A stretch of 64,000 nt of DNA from Jeongeupia sp. HS-3. Lineage in GTDB: Bacteria; Pseudomonadota; Gammaproteobacteria; Burkholderiales; Chitinibacteraceae. The stretch is from NCBI RefSeq assembly GCF_015140455.1, contig NZ_AP024094.1:2170001-2234000 (forward strand), in the 5' to 3' direction. Below, one piece after another: positions 38,201 through 46,388 of the stretch. Position 1 is the first letter of the stretch. Each line of letters begins with the position of its first letter. The notes beneath the pieces were generated by a model. It was not told the DNA's origin. It worked only from the letters and a program-made list of their open reading frames with translations, and did not search any database. The translations under genes were made by a program, and so were the position numbers.

Positions 38201-38854
38201 TTCGCCGGAGAGCTTGAACGGCGCACCATCGAGCTTGAGCGACAGCGCCGGCAGCACTTCGGTATCAATAAACACCGGCAGATTGGAGATGAACGGCACG
38301 GCGACATCGATCGCATCGACGCGATGTTGCTGTTTCAGCAACTGGTCATCGAAATCGATGCGCCCGCCGTTGACGCGGATGTTGTACACCGCAAACCGCT
38401 GCGGCTCGCCCTCGGACGGCGGCGCGGCGCGGGCCTTGTCGATCAGGTCGGTGATGTTGTAGCGGTTTTCGCCGAGGCGAACGAGCCGGAAATACGGCTG
38501 ATCCAGCTCGAGCGATTCAAGCACCGGTGCCAGCCGCCAGATCGACTTGAGCGTGGCATTGGCGCGCACCTGCTTGAACGCCAGCACCGGCTTGCCAGCT
38601 TCGAGCACGCGAAAATCATCGATACGCGCGGTCAGCGTGAACGGATTGATCGCCAGCGCGCCGATCTGCACCTGCCTGCCGCCCAAAGCCTGCGACAAGG
38701 CCGATTCGAGCTTGGGTCGCGCCAGCCACGGCAGCAGGCCGGCGCCCAGCCCGGCGATCAGAATCACGGCAATCAGCAGGCCCAGCGCGATCTTGCGCAA
38801 GCGTCCGCCACCCAGCGCTGCCGAAAGCCGCTGCCGTATTGCTACCGAGTTCAT
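35213..38854 (-). CDS. giant DUF748 (AsmA-like) envelope protein
   Basis: 1213 residues. One N-terminal transmembrane helix (about 22-44) anchors a long, repetitive beta-rich periplasmic region of the AsmA/DUF748 kind, with recurring units such as INPFTLTARIDDFRV, DGRIDWHDAAVS, GRINYTDLFIKPNY and VAGRVSAKGDLEF-like stretches. The last 180 residues include LSYVGFAPGSARLEP and LKLEITGWVDRDADVPG, an OmpA-like peptidoglycan-binding-like segment. Relatives are being linked to lipid transport bridges between membranes; that role here is inference. ATG 38854 begins the basic segment before the helix. Confidence 0.85.
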   Translation of the reverse strand: MNSVAIRQRLSAALGGGRLRKIALGLLIAVILIAGLGAGLLPWLARPKLESALSQALGGRQVQIGALAINPFTLTARIDDFRVLEAGKPVLAFKQVRANATLKSIWRLAPVLESLELDQPYFRLVRLGENRYNITDLIDKARAAPPSEGEPQRFAVYNIRVNGGRIDFDDQLLKQQHRVDAIDVAVPFISNLPVFIDTEVLPALSLKLDGAPFKLSGETKPFEDRRETRFDLKWKALELARYWDYVPAKLNFALTAGTLASDLQLVFSQGKTQTLRLDGKLGLNGLKLVEQGGQPLLSVASIKAEAAQVEPLAGIYKLKTLTVASPTLALSRNAAGVFSWQQLLPATAPASKLTASAIASAPAGKPAAKEAPNYNIARFELNDGRIDWHDAAVSPATSLSLTGMTLHADQLGSDAKQPAKLTFAANGSHGELLSATSALTLAPLAANGTFKLEALPFVDYLPYYRAYTHAQPEAGTLGVSGNYRFATEDGAPAFGIDDGALHIEGFRSALNKQRVIEIGTLDASGAAYDSRDNTLKLAAFSVDGGTTRLVRQADGKLNLQNLAKTAEVATDKGASRRAAKADKPFRVVLDSIALKNLKLSFEDQTLEKPVPLVFDRINLDAGPFAWPDVVTTNLKLAARNGQGSLATQGSLKLLPLSGKLKVDARSLDAAPAQPYFAYYLNINLVSGRVSAKGDLEFDTGSGFKGRYRGNAGLAKLHAIDRGTGEDLLRWNNLALSGVDTRFDPLNIAVRDVNLSDYYARLVLTEKGQLNLKDIAAGDATGAVPDQAVANARASDTKTVAGTRVREASLPAAAAKPVTPLRIDKVTLARGRINYTDLFIKPNYTANLTDMGGTITGLSSVDDTRAKLDIKGNVDKIAPVTIAGELNPLAKKRYIDIKAGVKGYELSAASTYSAKYAGYGIEKGKLSMDVHYKIDDNKLKAENKLLLDQLTLGDKVDSPQATKLPVKFALSLLTDRRGQINVNLPIAGSLDDPDFSVGGLVVQVIVNLLEKAVTAPFDLIASAFGGGPSLSYVGFAPGSARLEPAAQEGIAKLSQALQDRPALKLEITGWVDRDADVPGLRERAIRQKMRALKAKDASQGVESTEEIKISAAERPDLLKRVYKSADIKKPTNAIGLSKSLPTEEMEKILLAELPVSDIDLAQLGDRRARGVKDALLAAGVPEDRLFLTRTKLDASARDGEKDKGPSTRAQFKLQ

Positions 38855-38942
38855 GACCTTGCCCCGCCGTTTGTCTACTCCCCGTATTCTAGCTTGCCAA
38901 ACGCATCAAACCGATTCGGCTTCCTCCGCTTGATCCCGTGCT

Positions 38943-38970
38943 TTGATTCGGGCAAGCAAGCGCTTAAAAT
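38943..38970 (+). promoter_or_regulatory. candidate promoter of the STAS-hslV region
   Basis: TTGATT (38943-38948), 16 bp, TAAAAT (38965-38970). A start near 38977 lies upstream of the GTG start codons at 39006/39009 and argues against the ATG at 38943 as the gene start. Confidence 0.5.
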
Positions 38971-39008
38971 CGAGACTCCAGCCAGCCGTCAAAAGAATTC
39001 GAGCCGTG

Positions 39009-40208
39009 GTGTTCTCCTTATTCCGCAAGAAAGACGTCATCCCGGACAACGCCGGGCCTGCCACGCAGCAAGGCAAGGCGCCAAACACGATAGCCCGGCC
39101 ACTTGAGCCGGCCGCCGCGCCCATTCCCGCGCGCAGCGATGCACCAGCGCCCGAGGCATACAACCTCAGCGAATTGTCGATCGAAGTCGAAGAAACCGCC
39201 TCGCACCTGAGCCCGGCCGAAGAAGAGGCCGTGGTGCTGCACGCCAATGGCCAGATCGCCCTGGCCATCAGGGCTTTGGCCGCGCATATTCCGGCGATCG
39301 GCGGCCAGCGCCGGACCGAAAGCTGGCTGATGCTGTTCGAGCTCTATCAGCAGGCGGGCGACCGCAAGGCCTTCGATGATCTGGCGCTCGCCTATGTGCT
39401 CGAGTTCGAGATCTCGCCCCCGTTGTGGCGCGGCAATACCACCGCACCGGACGCCGCTCCGGCGCAAGCTGGCAGCTATATCGCACTGCCGGCGCAACTG
39501 AATGCCAACAGCTTCGAGCGCGAACTCGATCGACTGATCGACGTCTGTAAATCCGGCAATACCGTGCGACTGGATTTCTCCAAGGTCAGCGAAATCGACC
39601 CGTTCGCGGCAGCCGAACTGTTGTCGCTGTGGCCACGCACGCGCAAACAGGGCGCGACGCTGCAGCCCTTGGGCGTCGCCAGTTTTGCCGCACTGCTGCA
39701 ATCGCGGATCGAAACCGGCCGGCGCCTGCCCGCCGAAGCACCGTTCTGGCTGCTGTTGATCGAACTGATGCAGGCAACCGGCGAAGCCGAGCGCTTTGAA
39801 AATATCGCCATCGACTACGCGATTACCTTTGAAGTTTCGCCACCGTCGTGGGACGACAGGCTGGTGCCCCGGCAAGCACCGCCCAAAAGCGCACCGCAAG
39901 CCGCCGCGCAAGCCCCAACCCCGTCGCCAACGATGCCGGACCGGCTGATCATCAGCGGCATACTGATCGATGGCGCGCCGCTGGTACTGAACCAGATGCG
40001 CGAGTTCGTTCGCCAGCACGGCAAGCCGACGCTCGATTTCGCCGCGGTGTCGCGGGTCGACTTTGAAACCGGTGGCCAGTTGCTGAATCTGACGATGGAG
40101 CTGCTCTCCAGCGGCCATGCGCCGGCATTCACGCGCGTCAACGAGCTGGTACTCGGACTGATGCGGCTGATGGGGATCGCCGATCTGGTCAGCATCAGCC
40201 GGCAATAG
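39009..40208 (+). CDS. STAS-like domain protein
   Basis: About 399 residues. A short N-terminus (FSLFRKKD), a variable linker, a helical unit (about 60-135; SWLMLFELYQQAGDRKAFDDLALAYVLEFEISPP), then a STAS-like fold (FERELDRLIDVC, VRLDFSKVSEIDPFAAAELL). The helical unit (APFWLLLIELMQATGEAERFENIAIDY, given here as FWLLLIELMQATGE) and the STAS-like unit (LDFAAVSRVDFETGGQLL) then repeat. So it is an internal duplication of helical plus STAS modules. Start is GTG 39006 or 39009; the ATG at 38943 lies in the promoter. It precedes hslV. No kinase-type phospho-site was identified. Confidence 0.7.
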   Translation: MFSLFRKKDVIPDNAGPATQQGKAPNTIARPLEPAAAPIPARSDAPAPEAYNLSELSIEVEETASHLSPAEEEAVVLHANGQIALAIRALAAHIPAIGGQRRTESWLMLFELYQQAGDRKAFDDLALAYVLEFEISPPLWRGNTTAPDAAPAQAGSYIALPAQLNANSFERELDRLIDVCKSGNTVRLDFSKVSEIDPFAAAELLSLWPRTRKQGATLQPLGVASFAALLQSRIETGRRLPAEAPFWLLLIELMQATGEAERFENIAIDYAITFEVSPPSWDDRLVPRQAPPKSAPQAAAQAPTPSPTMPDRLIISGILIDGAPLVLNQMREFVRQHGKPTLDFAAVSRVDFETGGQLLNLTMELLSSGHAPAFTRVNELVLGLMRLMGIADLVSISRQ

Positions 40209-40231
40209 TCGCAATGCAGCGCATCTTGAAC

Positions 40232-40258
40232 TGGGGCCCGTCGGGCCCCATGTTCGTT
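40232..40258 (+). terminator. hairpin between the STAS gene and hslV
   Basis: TGGGGCCC-GTC-GGGCCCCA followed by TGTTCGTTTG. A strong stem with a weak U-tract, so termination may be partial. Confidence 0.5.
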
Positions 40259-40289
40259 TGATCAATCCATTTAGCGGGCGGGACACAGC

Positions 40290-40823
40290 ATGCAGCAATT
40301 TGACGGCACCACGATCGTATCGGTAAGGCGCGGCGAAAACGTCGCGGTTGGCGGCGATGGTCAGGTCACGCTCGGCAATATCGTCATCAAGGGCACAGCC
40401 CGCAAGGTGCGCAAGCTTTACAACGACCGCGTCATCGTCGGCTTCGCCGGCGGCACCGCCGATGCCTTCACGCTGATGGAACGCTTCGAGGCCAAGCTGG
40501 AAAAACATCAGGGCCAGCTGACCCGCGCCGCGGTCGAACTGGCCAAGGACTGGCGTACCGACCGGATGTTGCGCCGGCTCGAGGCGATGCTGATCGTCGC
40601 CGACAAGACCCAGACCCTGGTGATCACCGGCAACGGTGACGTGCTCGAGCCCGAGGAAGGCATCGCCGCGATCGGTTCGGGCGGCGCCTACGCCGAATCG
40701 GCCGCGCGCGCGCTGTTCCTCAATACCGATCTGCCGGCCGATGTGGTGGTGAAGAAGTCGCTCGAAATCGCCGGTGAGCTGTGCATTTACACCAACCAGA
40801 ACCACACCATCGAAACGCTCTGA
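40290..40823 (+). CDS. hslV: ATP-dependent protease peptidase subunit HslV
   Basis: 177-residue N-terminal-threonine peptidase of the HslUV proteasome-like complex. The propeptide MQQFDG is removed to expose the catalytic Thr of TTIVSVRRG. The [28 protein letters not shown] and [16 protein letters not shown] blocks are intact. HslV normally needs the HslU unfoldase, whose gene usually follows directly. Here the next gene is birA and no hslU is seen within this window. Confidence 0.96.
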   Translation: MQQFDGTTIVSVRRGENVAVGGDGQVTLGNIVIKGTARKVRKLYNDRVIVGFAGGTADAFTLMERFEAKLEKHQGQLTRAAVELAKDWRTDRMLRRLEAMLIVADKTQTLVITGNGDVLEPEEGIAAIGSGGAYAESAARALFLNTDLPADVVVKKSLEIAGELCIYTNQNHTIETL

Positions 40824-40860
40824 TTCAGCGCGGAATCCAGCGTAGCCGGTGGCTGCTAGA

Positions 40861-41820
40861 ATGGCCGCCATGGCCGATACCCTTACCTGTCTGCAGTTCC
40901 TCAGCGCCGATCGCTTCACCTCGGGCGCCGATATCGCCGGCGCGCTCGGCGTCTCGCGCGCCAGCGTCTCGACCGCGCTCGGCGCCGCCGAGGATTATGG
41001 CGTCAAGCTGACGCGACGCACCGGCGCCGGCTACCGGCTGGAAACGCCGATCGAATGGCTCGATGCCAAGGCCATTCAGGCCGGCATGGCACACCGCAGC
41101 CATGTAGCCCTGCAGGTGATCACCCGTACCGATTCAACCAACCGCCAGTTGCTGGCCGCGCCCGCGCACGGCAAGGCACTGGTGGCCGAGTGGCAGGATG
41201 GCGGTCGCGGCCGGCTCGGCCGGCGCTGGCTGGGTCAGCTTGGGGGCAGCCTGCTGTTTTCGCTGGCGTGGCGCTTCGAGCGCGGCACCGCCGGTTTGTC
41301 CGGGCTGTCGCTCGCCGTCGGCGCCATCGTTGCCGAAACGCTTGCCGCGGCCGGGGTCGCCGGCATCGGGCTGAAGTGGCCCAACGATCTGCTGCTCGAC
41401 GGCGCCAAGGTCGGCGGCATTCTGATTGAAATCTCCGGGGATGCGATGGGCCCGACCGATGCGGTGATCGGCATCGGCCTGAACCTGCACGCCCCGGACA
41501 ATATCGCCGACCAGGCCAGCACCGGTCTGGCCAGCCACGGCTTGGCGCTGGGGCGAAATGCCTTGCTGGCGCAACTGCTGACCGCGCTGGAAGCCGGCCT
41601 CGAACACTTCACCCGCGCCGGCTTTGCGCCGTTCAAGCCGCGCTGGGAAGCACTGAGCGCATGGAGCGATATGGCGGTCGAGCTGGTATCGCCCGACGGC
41701 AGCCGCCGCGGCGGCCGTCTGGCCGGGCTGACCGACGATGGCGCGCTACGGCTGGCCACCGAGCGCGGCGAAGCCATCATCCACACCGGCGATTTGAGCC
41801 TGCGCCGGGCGCGGAGCTGA
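40861..41820 (+). CDS. birA: biotin-[acetyl-CoA-carboxylase] ligase (bifunctional BirA)
   Basis: 319 residues. An N-terminal helix-turn-helix (about 1-60; SGADIAGALGVSRASVSTAL) suggests it also acts as the biotin repressor. The ligase domain has the GRGRLGRRW adenylate loop near 115, KWPNDLLLDGAKVGGIL near 180 and a C-terminal SH3-like domain (GRLAGLTDDGALRLAT). ATG 40861 or 40870 could be the start; neither has a clear ribosome-binding site. It is followed 5 bp later by coaX. A bioF-bioH pair is also in this window. Confidence 0.93.
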   Translation: MAAMADTLTCLQFLSADRFTSGADIAGALGVSRASVSTALGAAEDYGVKLTRRTGAGYRLETPIEWLDAKAIQAGMAHRSHVALQVITRTDSTNRQLLAAPAHGKALVAEWQDGGRGRLGRRWLGQLGGSLLFSLAWRFERGTAGLSGLSLAVGAIVAETLAAAGVAGIGLKWPNDLLLDGAKVGGILIEISGDAMGPTDAVIGIGLNLHAPDNIADQASTGLASHGLALGRNALLAQLLTALEAGLEHFTRAGFAPFKPRWEALSAWSDMAVELVSPDGSRRGGRLAGLTDDGALRLATERGEAIIHTGDLSLRRARS

Positions 41821-41825
41821 TCGCG

Positions 41826-42560
41826 ATGGCCATCAAACTGTTTATCGACCTAGGCAATACCCGGCTCAAATGGGCGACGGCCGATGCACCCGGCGACTGG
41901 CTGGCGCACAACAACGCCGCGCACGACCGGCTCGACACCGCCTTCGCCGCCTGGCGCGATCTCCCCACCCCGGCCTCGGTTCACGGCGCTTGCGTGGCCG
42001 CCCCGGCACTGCGCGAGCAGATCGACGCCTTCGCCCTGGCGCACTGGGGTCAAACGATTGACTGGCTGTCGCCATCACGCCAGGCACTGGGCGTGGAAAA
42101 CCGCTACCGCCGGCTTGAACAGCAAGGCCCGGATCGCTGGGCCGCCGTGCTCGGGGCGCGCGCGCTGTTTCCCGCCGAAGCACTGGTCATCGCCAGCGCC
42201 GGCACCGCGCTGACCATAGACGCACTCACCGCCGACGGCCTCTTTCTCGGCGGCATGATCATCCCCGGCTACCGGCTGATGAAGCGCGCACTTGCCACCG
42301 GCACCGCCCGCTTGCCCGATGCGGCCGGCAGCATCCACGATTACCCCACATCGACCGAAGACGCGATCGAAACCGGCATCCGCACCGCGCTGGCGGCCAG
42401 CATCGACGCGATGGTGACCCGGCTGGCCGCGCGCGGCGAAACCCCCATACTGTTGCTTGCAGGCGGCGATGCTGCACAACTGACATCGCTGCTTAACACG
42501 CCGGCAACGCTTGTAGATAATCTCGTGCTTCACGGTTTGGCAGCACTGGCTTTCGCCTGA
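41826..42560 (+). CDS. coaX: type III pantothenate kinase
   Basis: 244-residue ASKHA-fold kinase that phosphorylates pantothenate, the first step of coenzyme A synthesis, and is insensitive to CoA feedback. Motifs: FIDLGNTRLKW (phosphate 1) at residues 6-16, a conserved GxDRW-like PDRWAAVLGAR near 100, and SAGTALTIDALT (phosphate 2) near 124. ATG 41826 lies 5 bp after birA. The birA-coaX-SPOR order is common in betaproteobacteria. Confidence 0.95.
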   Translation: MAIKLFIDLGNTRLKWATADAPGDWLAHNNAAHDRLDTAFAAWRDLPTPASVHGACVAAPALREQIDAFALAHWGQTIDWLSPSRQALGVENRYRRLEQQGPDRWAAVLGARALFPAEALVIASAGTALTIDALTADGLFLGGMIIPGYRLMKRALATGTARLPDAAGSIHDYPTSTEDAIETGIRTALAASIDAMVTRLAARGETPILLLAGGDAAQLTSLLNTPATLVDNLVLHGLAALAFA

Positions 42561-42587
42561 GCGCCACCGCACACGGACACTCGTACG

Positions 42588-43322
42588 ATGAAATGGTTTT
42601 TGGCAACGCTGCTGGCACTCAACCTGCTGTTCTTCGGCTATACCCGGCTGATGCCCGAGCGCGGTAGCGGCGAGGCACGCTTGCCCGAAATCGCCGCCAG
42701 CCAGGTGCAAACGATCAATCTTGCCGGCGTCGCCAATACCCCGACCCCCACCCCGATACCGCTGGCTGCATCCGGGCCCGAGGCAACACCCGCGCCCCAG
42801 CCCAGCCCCACACCGCGCCCGACACCGACACCCACGCCAAAGCCGCAGGCGCAGGCCGAGACCGCCGGCGTTTGCCTGCGCTGGGCCGGGCTTAGTGGTG
42901 CCGATATCGATAGCGCCAGAGCCAGGCTCAAGCTACTGGGTCTGTCCGCGCAAGAGCACAGCAGCGGCGAAAATTCGCGCGTCTGGGTGTATATCCCGCC
43001 GCTGGCCGATCTGGATACGGCCAAGAAAAAAGCCGAACAACTGGCCGAACTGGGGGTTGATGATTACCTGGTCGTCAACGACGGCAAACGCTGGCAGAAC
43101 GCCATCTCGCTCGGCGTGTTCTCGACCAAAGAAGCCGGCGAGCGCCGGCTGGCGCAACTGCAGGCCAAGGGCGTGCGCTCGGCCGTGGTGCGCGAGCGTG
43201 ACGACGGGTTGAAGCCGACCAGCTTCACCATCGCCAGAACCACACCGGAGCAGTTGCAGAAGCTGCAGAAGGCCAGCGCTCAGCTACGCGGTGCGCAGTT
43301 GCAGGAAATCGCCTGCAAGTAA
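42588..43322 (+). CDS. SPOR domain membrane protein
   Basis: 244 residues. An N-terminal transmembrane helix (about 2-20) is followed by a Pro/Thr-rich linker (about 48-90, many TP repeats) and a SPOR-type domain (about 120-205; RVWVYIPPLADLDTAKKKAE, SLGVFSTKEAGERRLAQLQ). SPOR domains bind denuded glycan strands of septal peptidoglycan. It is the third gene of the birA-coaX cluster. Confidence 0.82.
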   Translation: MKWFLATLLALNLLFFGYTRLMPERGSGEARLPEIAASQVQTINLAGVANTPTPTPIPLAASGPEATPAPQPSPTPRPTPTPTPKPQAQAETAGVCLRWAGLSGADIDSARARLKLLGLSAQEHSSGENSRVWVYIPPLADLDTAKKKAEQLAELGVDDYLVVNDGKRWQNAISLGVFSTKEAGERRLAQLQAKGVRSAVVRERDDGLKPTSFTIARTTPEQLQKLQKASAQLRGAQLQEIACK

Positions 43323-43359
43323 GCGACCGGTGCGCAGTCGCGATGACTTTCGGCACCGC

Positions 43360-44463
43360 TCAGTGTTCTGCGCCGTCCCAACGCGCATAGTCGCCGACTT
43401 CCGGCTGTTGACCGTGCATCGTGGCCAGCGAGATCAACGGCTGGATTTGCGCCACCGTCAGCACGCCATCGCGGTCTTCGATCATGCCCAGGCGCTGGGC
43501 CGGATCGAGGTTGAGGCTATCGACCGGCAGCACGCCGTTGCGCAGCCGGTAAAGCTGCAGAGTGTCACCCGGACGCAGGCCACTGGCGGTGCCGGCGTCG
43601 AGTACGACCTGACCGCGTGACAGACCGACCACGCGGGCCGAGAACGGCTGGCAGCGGATTTTTTCCGCCAGCACGTCGGCCACCGCGCCAAGCTGGCTCG
43701 CGACGACCGCACCGTAATCGCCACCGGTAAAGCCGGCACCGGCCACCGCCTGACGCGGGTCGCCGAGCACGTCACCGCTGGCCATGCTCTGCAGCGGATA
43801 GCGGCCGATCAGCGCGCCCGATACGCCGTCGAACAAATACAGCGTCGCGTCGAAATGCCGGGCCGCCGGTCTGGCCTTGAGGCCGAGGCCGAAGAAATCG
43901 ACGATGGGCAATTCAACCGACACTTTGCGTTCGCCCGGCTTCAGGCTGCGACCGGCGGTCGGCATGTAGCGCTCGCCTTCGGTCGAAGCGTCGTCAACCA
44001 CGCCGCCAACGACGAACTGGGTGCCGAAACGCCGCGCCAGTTCGCGCACCCGCTCCGGTCGCCATTGCACATCAATGCTGCCCGGCTGCAGGGCAAAAGC
44101 GCCTTCACCCGGCGCGGTTCGTGCGATCAGCCGGCCGCCGATATCGAGGCGCCGCCGCAGGATATCCTGCGTGCCTTCGAGAAACTGCGGCATGTCGGCA
44201 ATCTGCCCCGGCATGCGCACCACAAAAGGCGTAACCAAGACGGTACGCTTGAACGCGCGCACCGCAGCCGGTTTGGGCTTGGGCTCCGCCGGCGCGGCCG
44301 AGGCCACCGGCGATGTCGGGACGAGCTCGGCATCGGCCGCCTGCCCGGTCGTCTGGCCTGCCAGCTGGGCACCATCAAGCGGCGTGACCACCACCACCTC
44401 ATCGGCGGCCTGCGCCGCGCCATGCAGCAGAACCAGCACGGCAGCACATCGGGCAAGAGACAT
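43360..44463 (-). CDS. periplasmic FlgT-like flagellar assembly protein (tentative)
   Basis: 367 residues with a signal peptide (ends AAQA-AD, residue 19). After a Pro/Ala-rich stretch comes a domain beginning KRTVLVTPFVVRMPGQIAD that builds on REL-RRFGTQFVVGGVV, and a C-terminal segment (LSRGQVVLDAGTASGLRPGD) that resembles the FlgT C-terminal domain. Vibrio FlgT is a basal-body H-ring protein of similar size. ATG 44463 follows AAGGAAATC. No other flagellar gene is in the window, so the assignment rests on domain resemblance only. Confidence 0.55.
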   Translation of the reverse strand: MSLARCAAVLVLLHGAAQAADEVVVVTPLDGAQLAGQTTGQAADAELVPTSPVASAAPAEPKPKPAAVRAFKRTVLVTPFVVRMPGQIADMPQFLEGTQDILRRRLDIGGRLIARTAPGEGAFALQPGSIDVQWRPERVRELARRFGTQFVVGGVVDDASTEGERYMPTAGRSLKPGERKVSVELPIVDFFGLGLKARPAARHFDATLYLFDGVSGALIGRYPLQSMASGDVLGDPRQAVAGAGFTGGDYGAVVASQLGAVADVLAEKIRCQPFSARVVGLSRGQVVLDAGTASGLRPGDTLQLYRLRNGVLPVDSLNLDPAQRLGMIEDRDGVLTVAQIQPLISLATMHGQQPEVGDYARWDGAEH

Positions 44464-44500
44464 GGCGATTTCCTTAACGGGATGCTGCGAGTCTAGCCGC

Positions 44501-45187
44501 TTAGCCGGCCTTGCGGCGGAACAGCAGATCCCAGACGCCGTGGCCGAGCTTGATGCCACGGTTCTCGAACTTGGTCAGCGGCCGGTAATCCGGGCGTGGC
44601 GCATAGCCGTCGGCGGTGTTTTCGATCTGCGGCTCGGCGGACAGCACCTCGAGCATCTGGATCGCATAGTCTTCCCAGTCGGTCGCCAGATGCAGATAAC
44701 CACCCGGCTTGATCCGCGACACCAGCAGTTTGAGGAAATCCTGCTGCACCAGGCGGCGCTTGTTGTGGCGCTTTTTGTGCCACGGATCGGGGAAGTAGAT
44801 ATGCACGCCGTCGAGGCAATCGGGCGTGAGCATGTTCTCCAGCACCTCGACCGCGTCATGCTGCACGATGCGGATGTTGCCGATGCCCTGCTCGCCGATC
44901 AGCTTCAGCAGACTGCCGACGCCGGGTGTATGCACTTCGACGCCGAGGAAATCGGTGTCGCTGCGGCCGGCGGCAATCTCGGCGGTTGCCTGGCCCATGC
45001 CGAAACCGATTTCCAGTACACGCGGCGCGGCGCGGCCGAAGGCGGCATCCAGATCGAGCGGTTCGGCGGCGTAGGGGAGGCAGAACTGCGGGCCGAACTC
45101 GGCCAGTGCGCGCTCCTGCCCGACCGAGAGGTGGCCCTGACGCAGCACGAAGCTGCGGATACGCCGCATATAGTGTTGGTTATCCAT
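44501..45187 (-). CDS. trmB: tRNA (guanine-N7-)-methyltransferase
   Basis: 228-residue SAM-dependent enzyme that makes m7G46 in tRNA. The SAM-binding motif VLEIGFGMG is near residue 58, the VEVHTPG acidic motif near 85 and the signature [14 protein letters not shown] near 140. ATG 45187 has GGAA upstream; the longer frame runs through a terminator hairpin and another gene and is rejected. That hairpin ends only about 15 bp before the start codon. Confidence 0.96.
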   Translation of the reverse strand: MDNQHYMRRIRSFVLRQGHLSVGQERALAEFGPQFCLPYAAEPLDLDAAFGRAAPRVLEIGFGMGQATAEIAAGRSDTDFLGVEVHTPGVGSLLKLIGEQGIGNIRIVQHDAVEVLENMLTPDCLDGVHIYFPDPWHKKRHNKRRLVQQDFLKLLVSRIKPGGYLHLATDWEDYAIQMLEVLSAEPQIENTADGYAPRPDYRPLTKFENRGIKLGHGVWDLLFRRKAG

Positions 45188-45201
45188 GATCCATTCCAAG
45201 C

Positions 45202-45229
45202 AAAAGCGCCGCAGAGCGGCGCTTTTTTT
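45202..45229. terminator. intrinsic terminator immediately upstream of trmB
   Basis: AAAAGCGCCGC-AGA-GCGGCGCTTTTTTT. On the minus strand it ends the acetyltransferase gene and sits just before the trmB ribosome-binding site, leaving almost no room for a separate trmB promoter. Confidence 0.88.
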
Positions 45230-45276
45230 CAACGATGGCGCGATTATAGCCGGCGATGCCGGATCACCGCAGCACG

Positions 45277-45765
45277 TCAGAGCGACAGGCTGTAGTAGCG
45301 GTAGACGGTGTCGAGTTCGTAACCGAGCGATTCGTACAGCGCCTGCGCCGTGCGGTTGCCATGCGCGGTCGATAACTCGATCCGCGCCGCGCCGCTCGCC
45401 CTGGCGTGATCGCACGCCTTGGTCATCAACGCCCGGGCGACGCCACGACCGCGCGCAGCGTCGGCGACATACAGATCGTTCAGCACCCAGATCGGCTCGG
45501 CGACGATAGAGCAGAACATCGGGTAAAGCTGGATCAGTCCCGCGGGTTTGCCATCGAGCTCGGCGAGCAGAAGCACCGATTCGTGCCGCATCAGCCTTTG
45601 CCGCAGATAATCGCGTGCCAGTGCGAGGTCGCTCTGCTGACGGTAAAACACCCGATATGCATCGAACAGCGGCGCCAGTGCATCCAGATCGTCGAGGCCG
45701 GCATGGCGGACACCACATGAAGCGACCGTGCGGTCATGATCAGCGGCAATCGTTTCAGGGGTCAC
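45277..45765 (-). CDS. GNAT family N-acetyltransferase (copy 1)
   Basis: 162 residues. GNAT acetyl-CoA motif A is [11 protein letters not shown] near residue 105; the C-terminal [13 protein letters not shown] is typical. It starts at GTG 45765, four bases after GGAGGG. It is clearly paralogous to the gene at 46389-46832, sharing [29 protein letters not shown] and HARASGAAR. Substrate unknown. Confidence 0.88.
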   Translation of the reverse strand: MTPETIAADHDRTVASCGVRHAGLDDLDALAPLFDAYRVFYRQQSDLALARDYLRQRLMRHESVLLLAELDGKPAGLIQLYPMFCSIVAEPIWVLNDLYVADAARGRGVARALMTKACDHARASGAARIELSTAHGNRTAQALYESLGYELDTVYRYYSLSL

Positions 45766-45846
45766 TTTGCCCTCCTTATTCCAAAGTCATCATCGTAAAA
45801 AAACAAGACCGCTTATGGCGATCACAGCGGCGAACCGCGCACCGCT

Positions 45847-45948
45847 ACCTGCCGGGGCATACCCGGTGCGCGCGGCAGGTGGCGTCATGGCAGTTCATCG
45901 GCTAGGCATTGGGTCACGACGCCCCGCCCGCCCATACTGGATGGGCGG
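45847..45948 (+). other. hairpin-rich region upstream of the truncated haemoglobin gene
   Basis: Between the divergent acetyltransferase and haemoglobin genes (45766-46016) lie two strong stems: ACCTGCCG...CGGCAGGT (45847-45880) and CCGCCCAT-ACTGG-ATGGGCGG (45928-45948). Neither is followed by a U-run. It does not match a riboswitch known to me. The rest of the gap shows no clear promoter. Confidence 0.4.
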
Positions 45949-46016
45949 CTGTCACCCGGGCTGTGGCAGCGACGAACACCGGCTCTCAGCCCAAACCTTG
46001 CATGGAGGAAAATTCA

Positions 46017-46376
46017 ATGCGTTCACTCTACGAGCGATTGGGCGAGTCCGAGGGAATCGCCGGGCTGATCGATGACGTCGTCGCCGCCCACCTGGCCAAT
46101 CCCATCGTCAGGACGCGGTTCGAGAATGCCAAAGACCTGATGCACCTGAAAAAGATGGCACACGAGTTCTTCTGTGCCGGCTCGGGCGGCCCCGAGGCCT
46201 ATACCGGCAAGGACATGCTCAGTGCCCACCGGGGCATGAATATCTCGGAGCAGGAATATCTGGCGGTCATGGACGATATCGTCGGCGTGCTCGAGCGACA
46301 CAAGCTGGACGACGACACCCGGAAGGACGTCATCGCCATTCTCTACGCGCTGAAAGGCGAGATCATCAGGGTGTAG
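46017..46376 (+). CDS. group 1 truncated haemoglobin
   Basis: 119-residue haem protein with the 2-on-2 globin fold. Seen: SLYERLGESEGIAGLIDDVV at the start, the central GGPEAYTGKDM block and the proximal histidine in LSAHRGMNIS near residue 78, then DDIVGVLERHKL. Such proteins bind O2 or NO. ATG 46017 follows GGAGGAAAA. It is flanked by two paralogous acetyltransferase genes on the opposite strand, and the 3' end comes within 12 bp of copy 2. Confidence 0.93.
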   Translation: MRSLYERLGESEGIAGLIDDVVAAHLANPIVRTRFENAKDLMHLKKMAHEFFCAGSGGPEAYTGKDMLSAHRGMNISEQEYLAVMDDIVGVLERHKLDDDTRKDVIAILYALKGEIIRV

Positions 46377-46388
46377 CGCGACCGGCCC

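Noticed and set aside
45847-45948. A cobalamin, SAM or Moco riboswitch upstream of the haemoglobin gene
   Set aside because: The stems are there, but none of the conserved core sequences of those classes is present.
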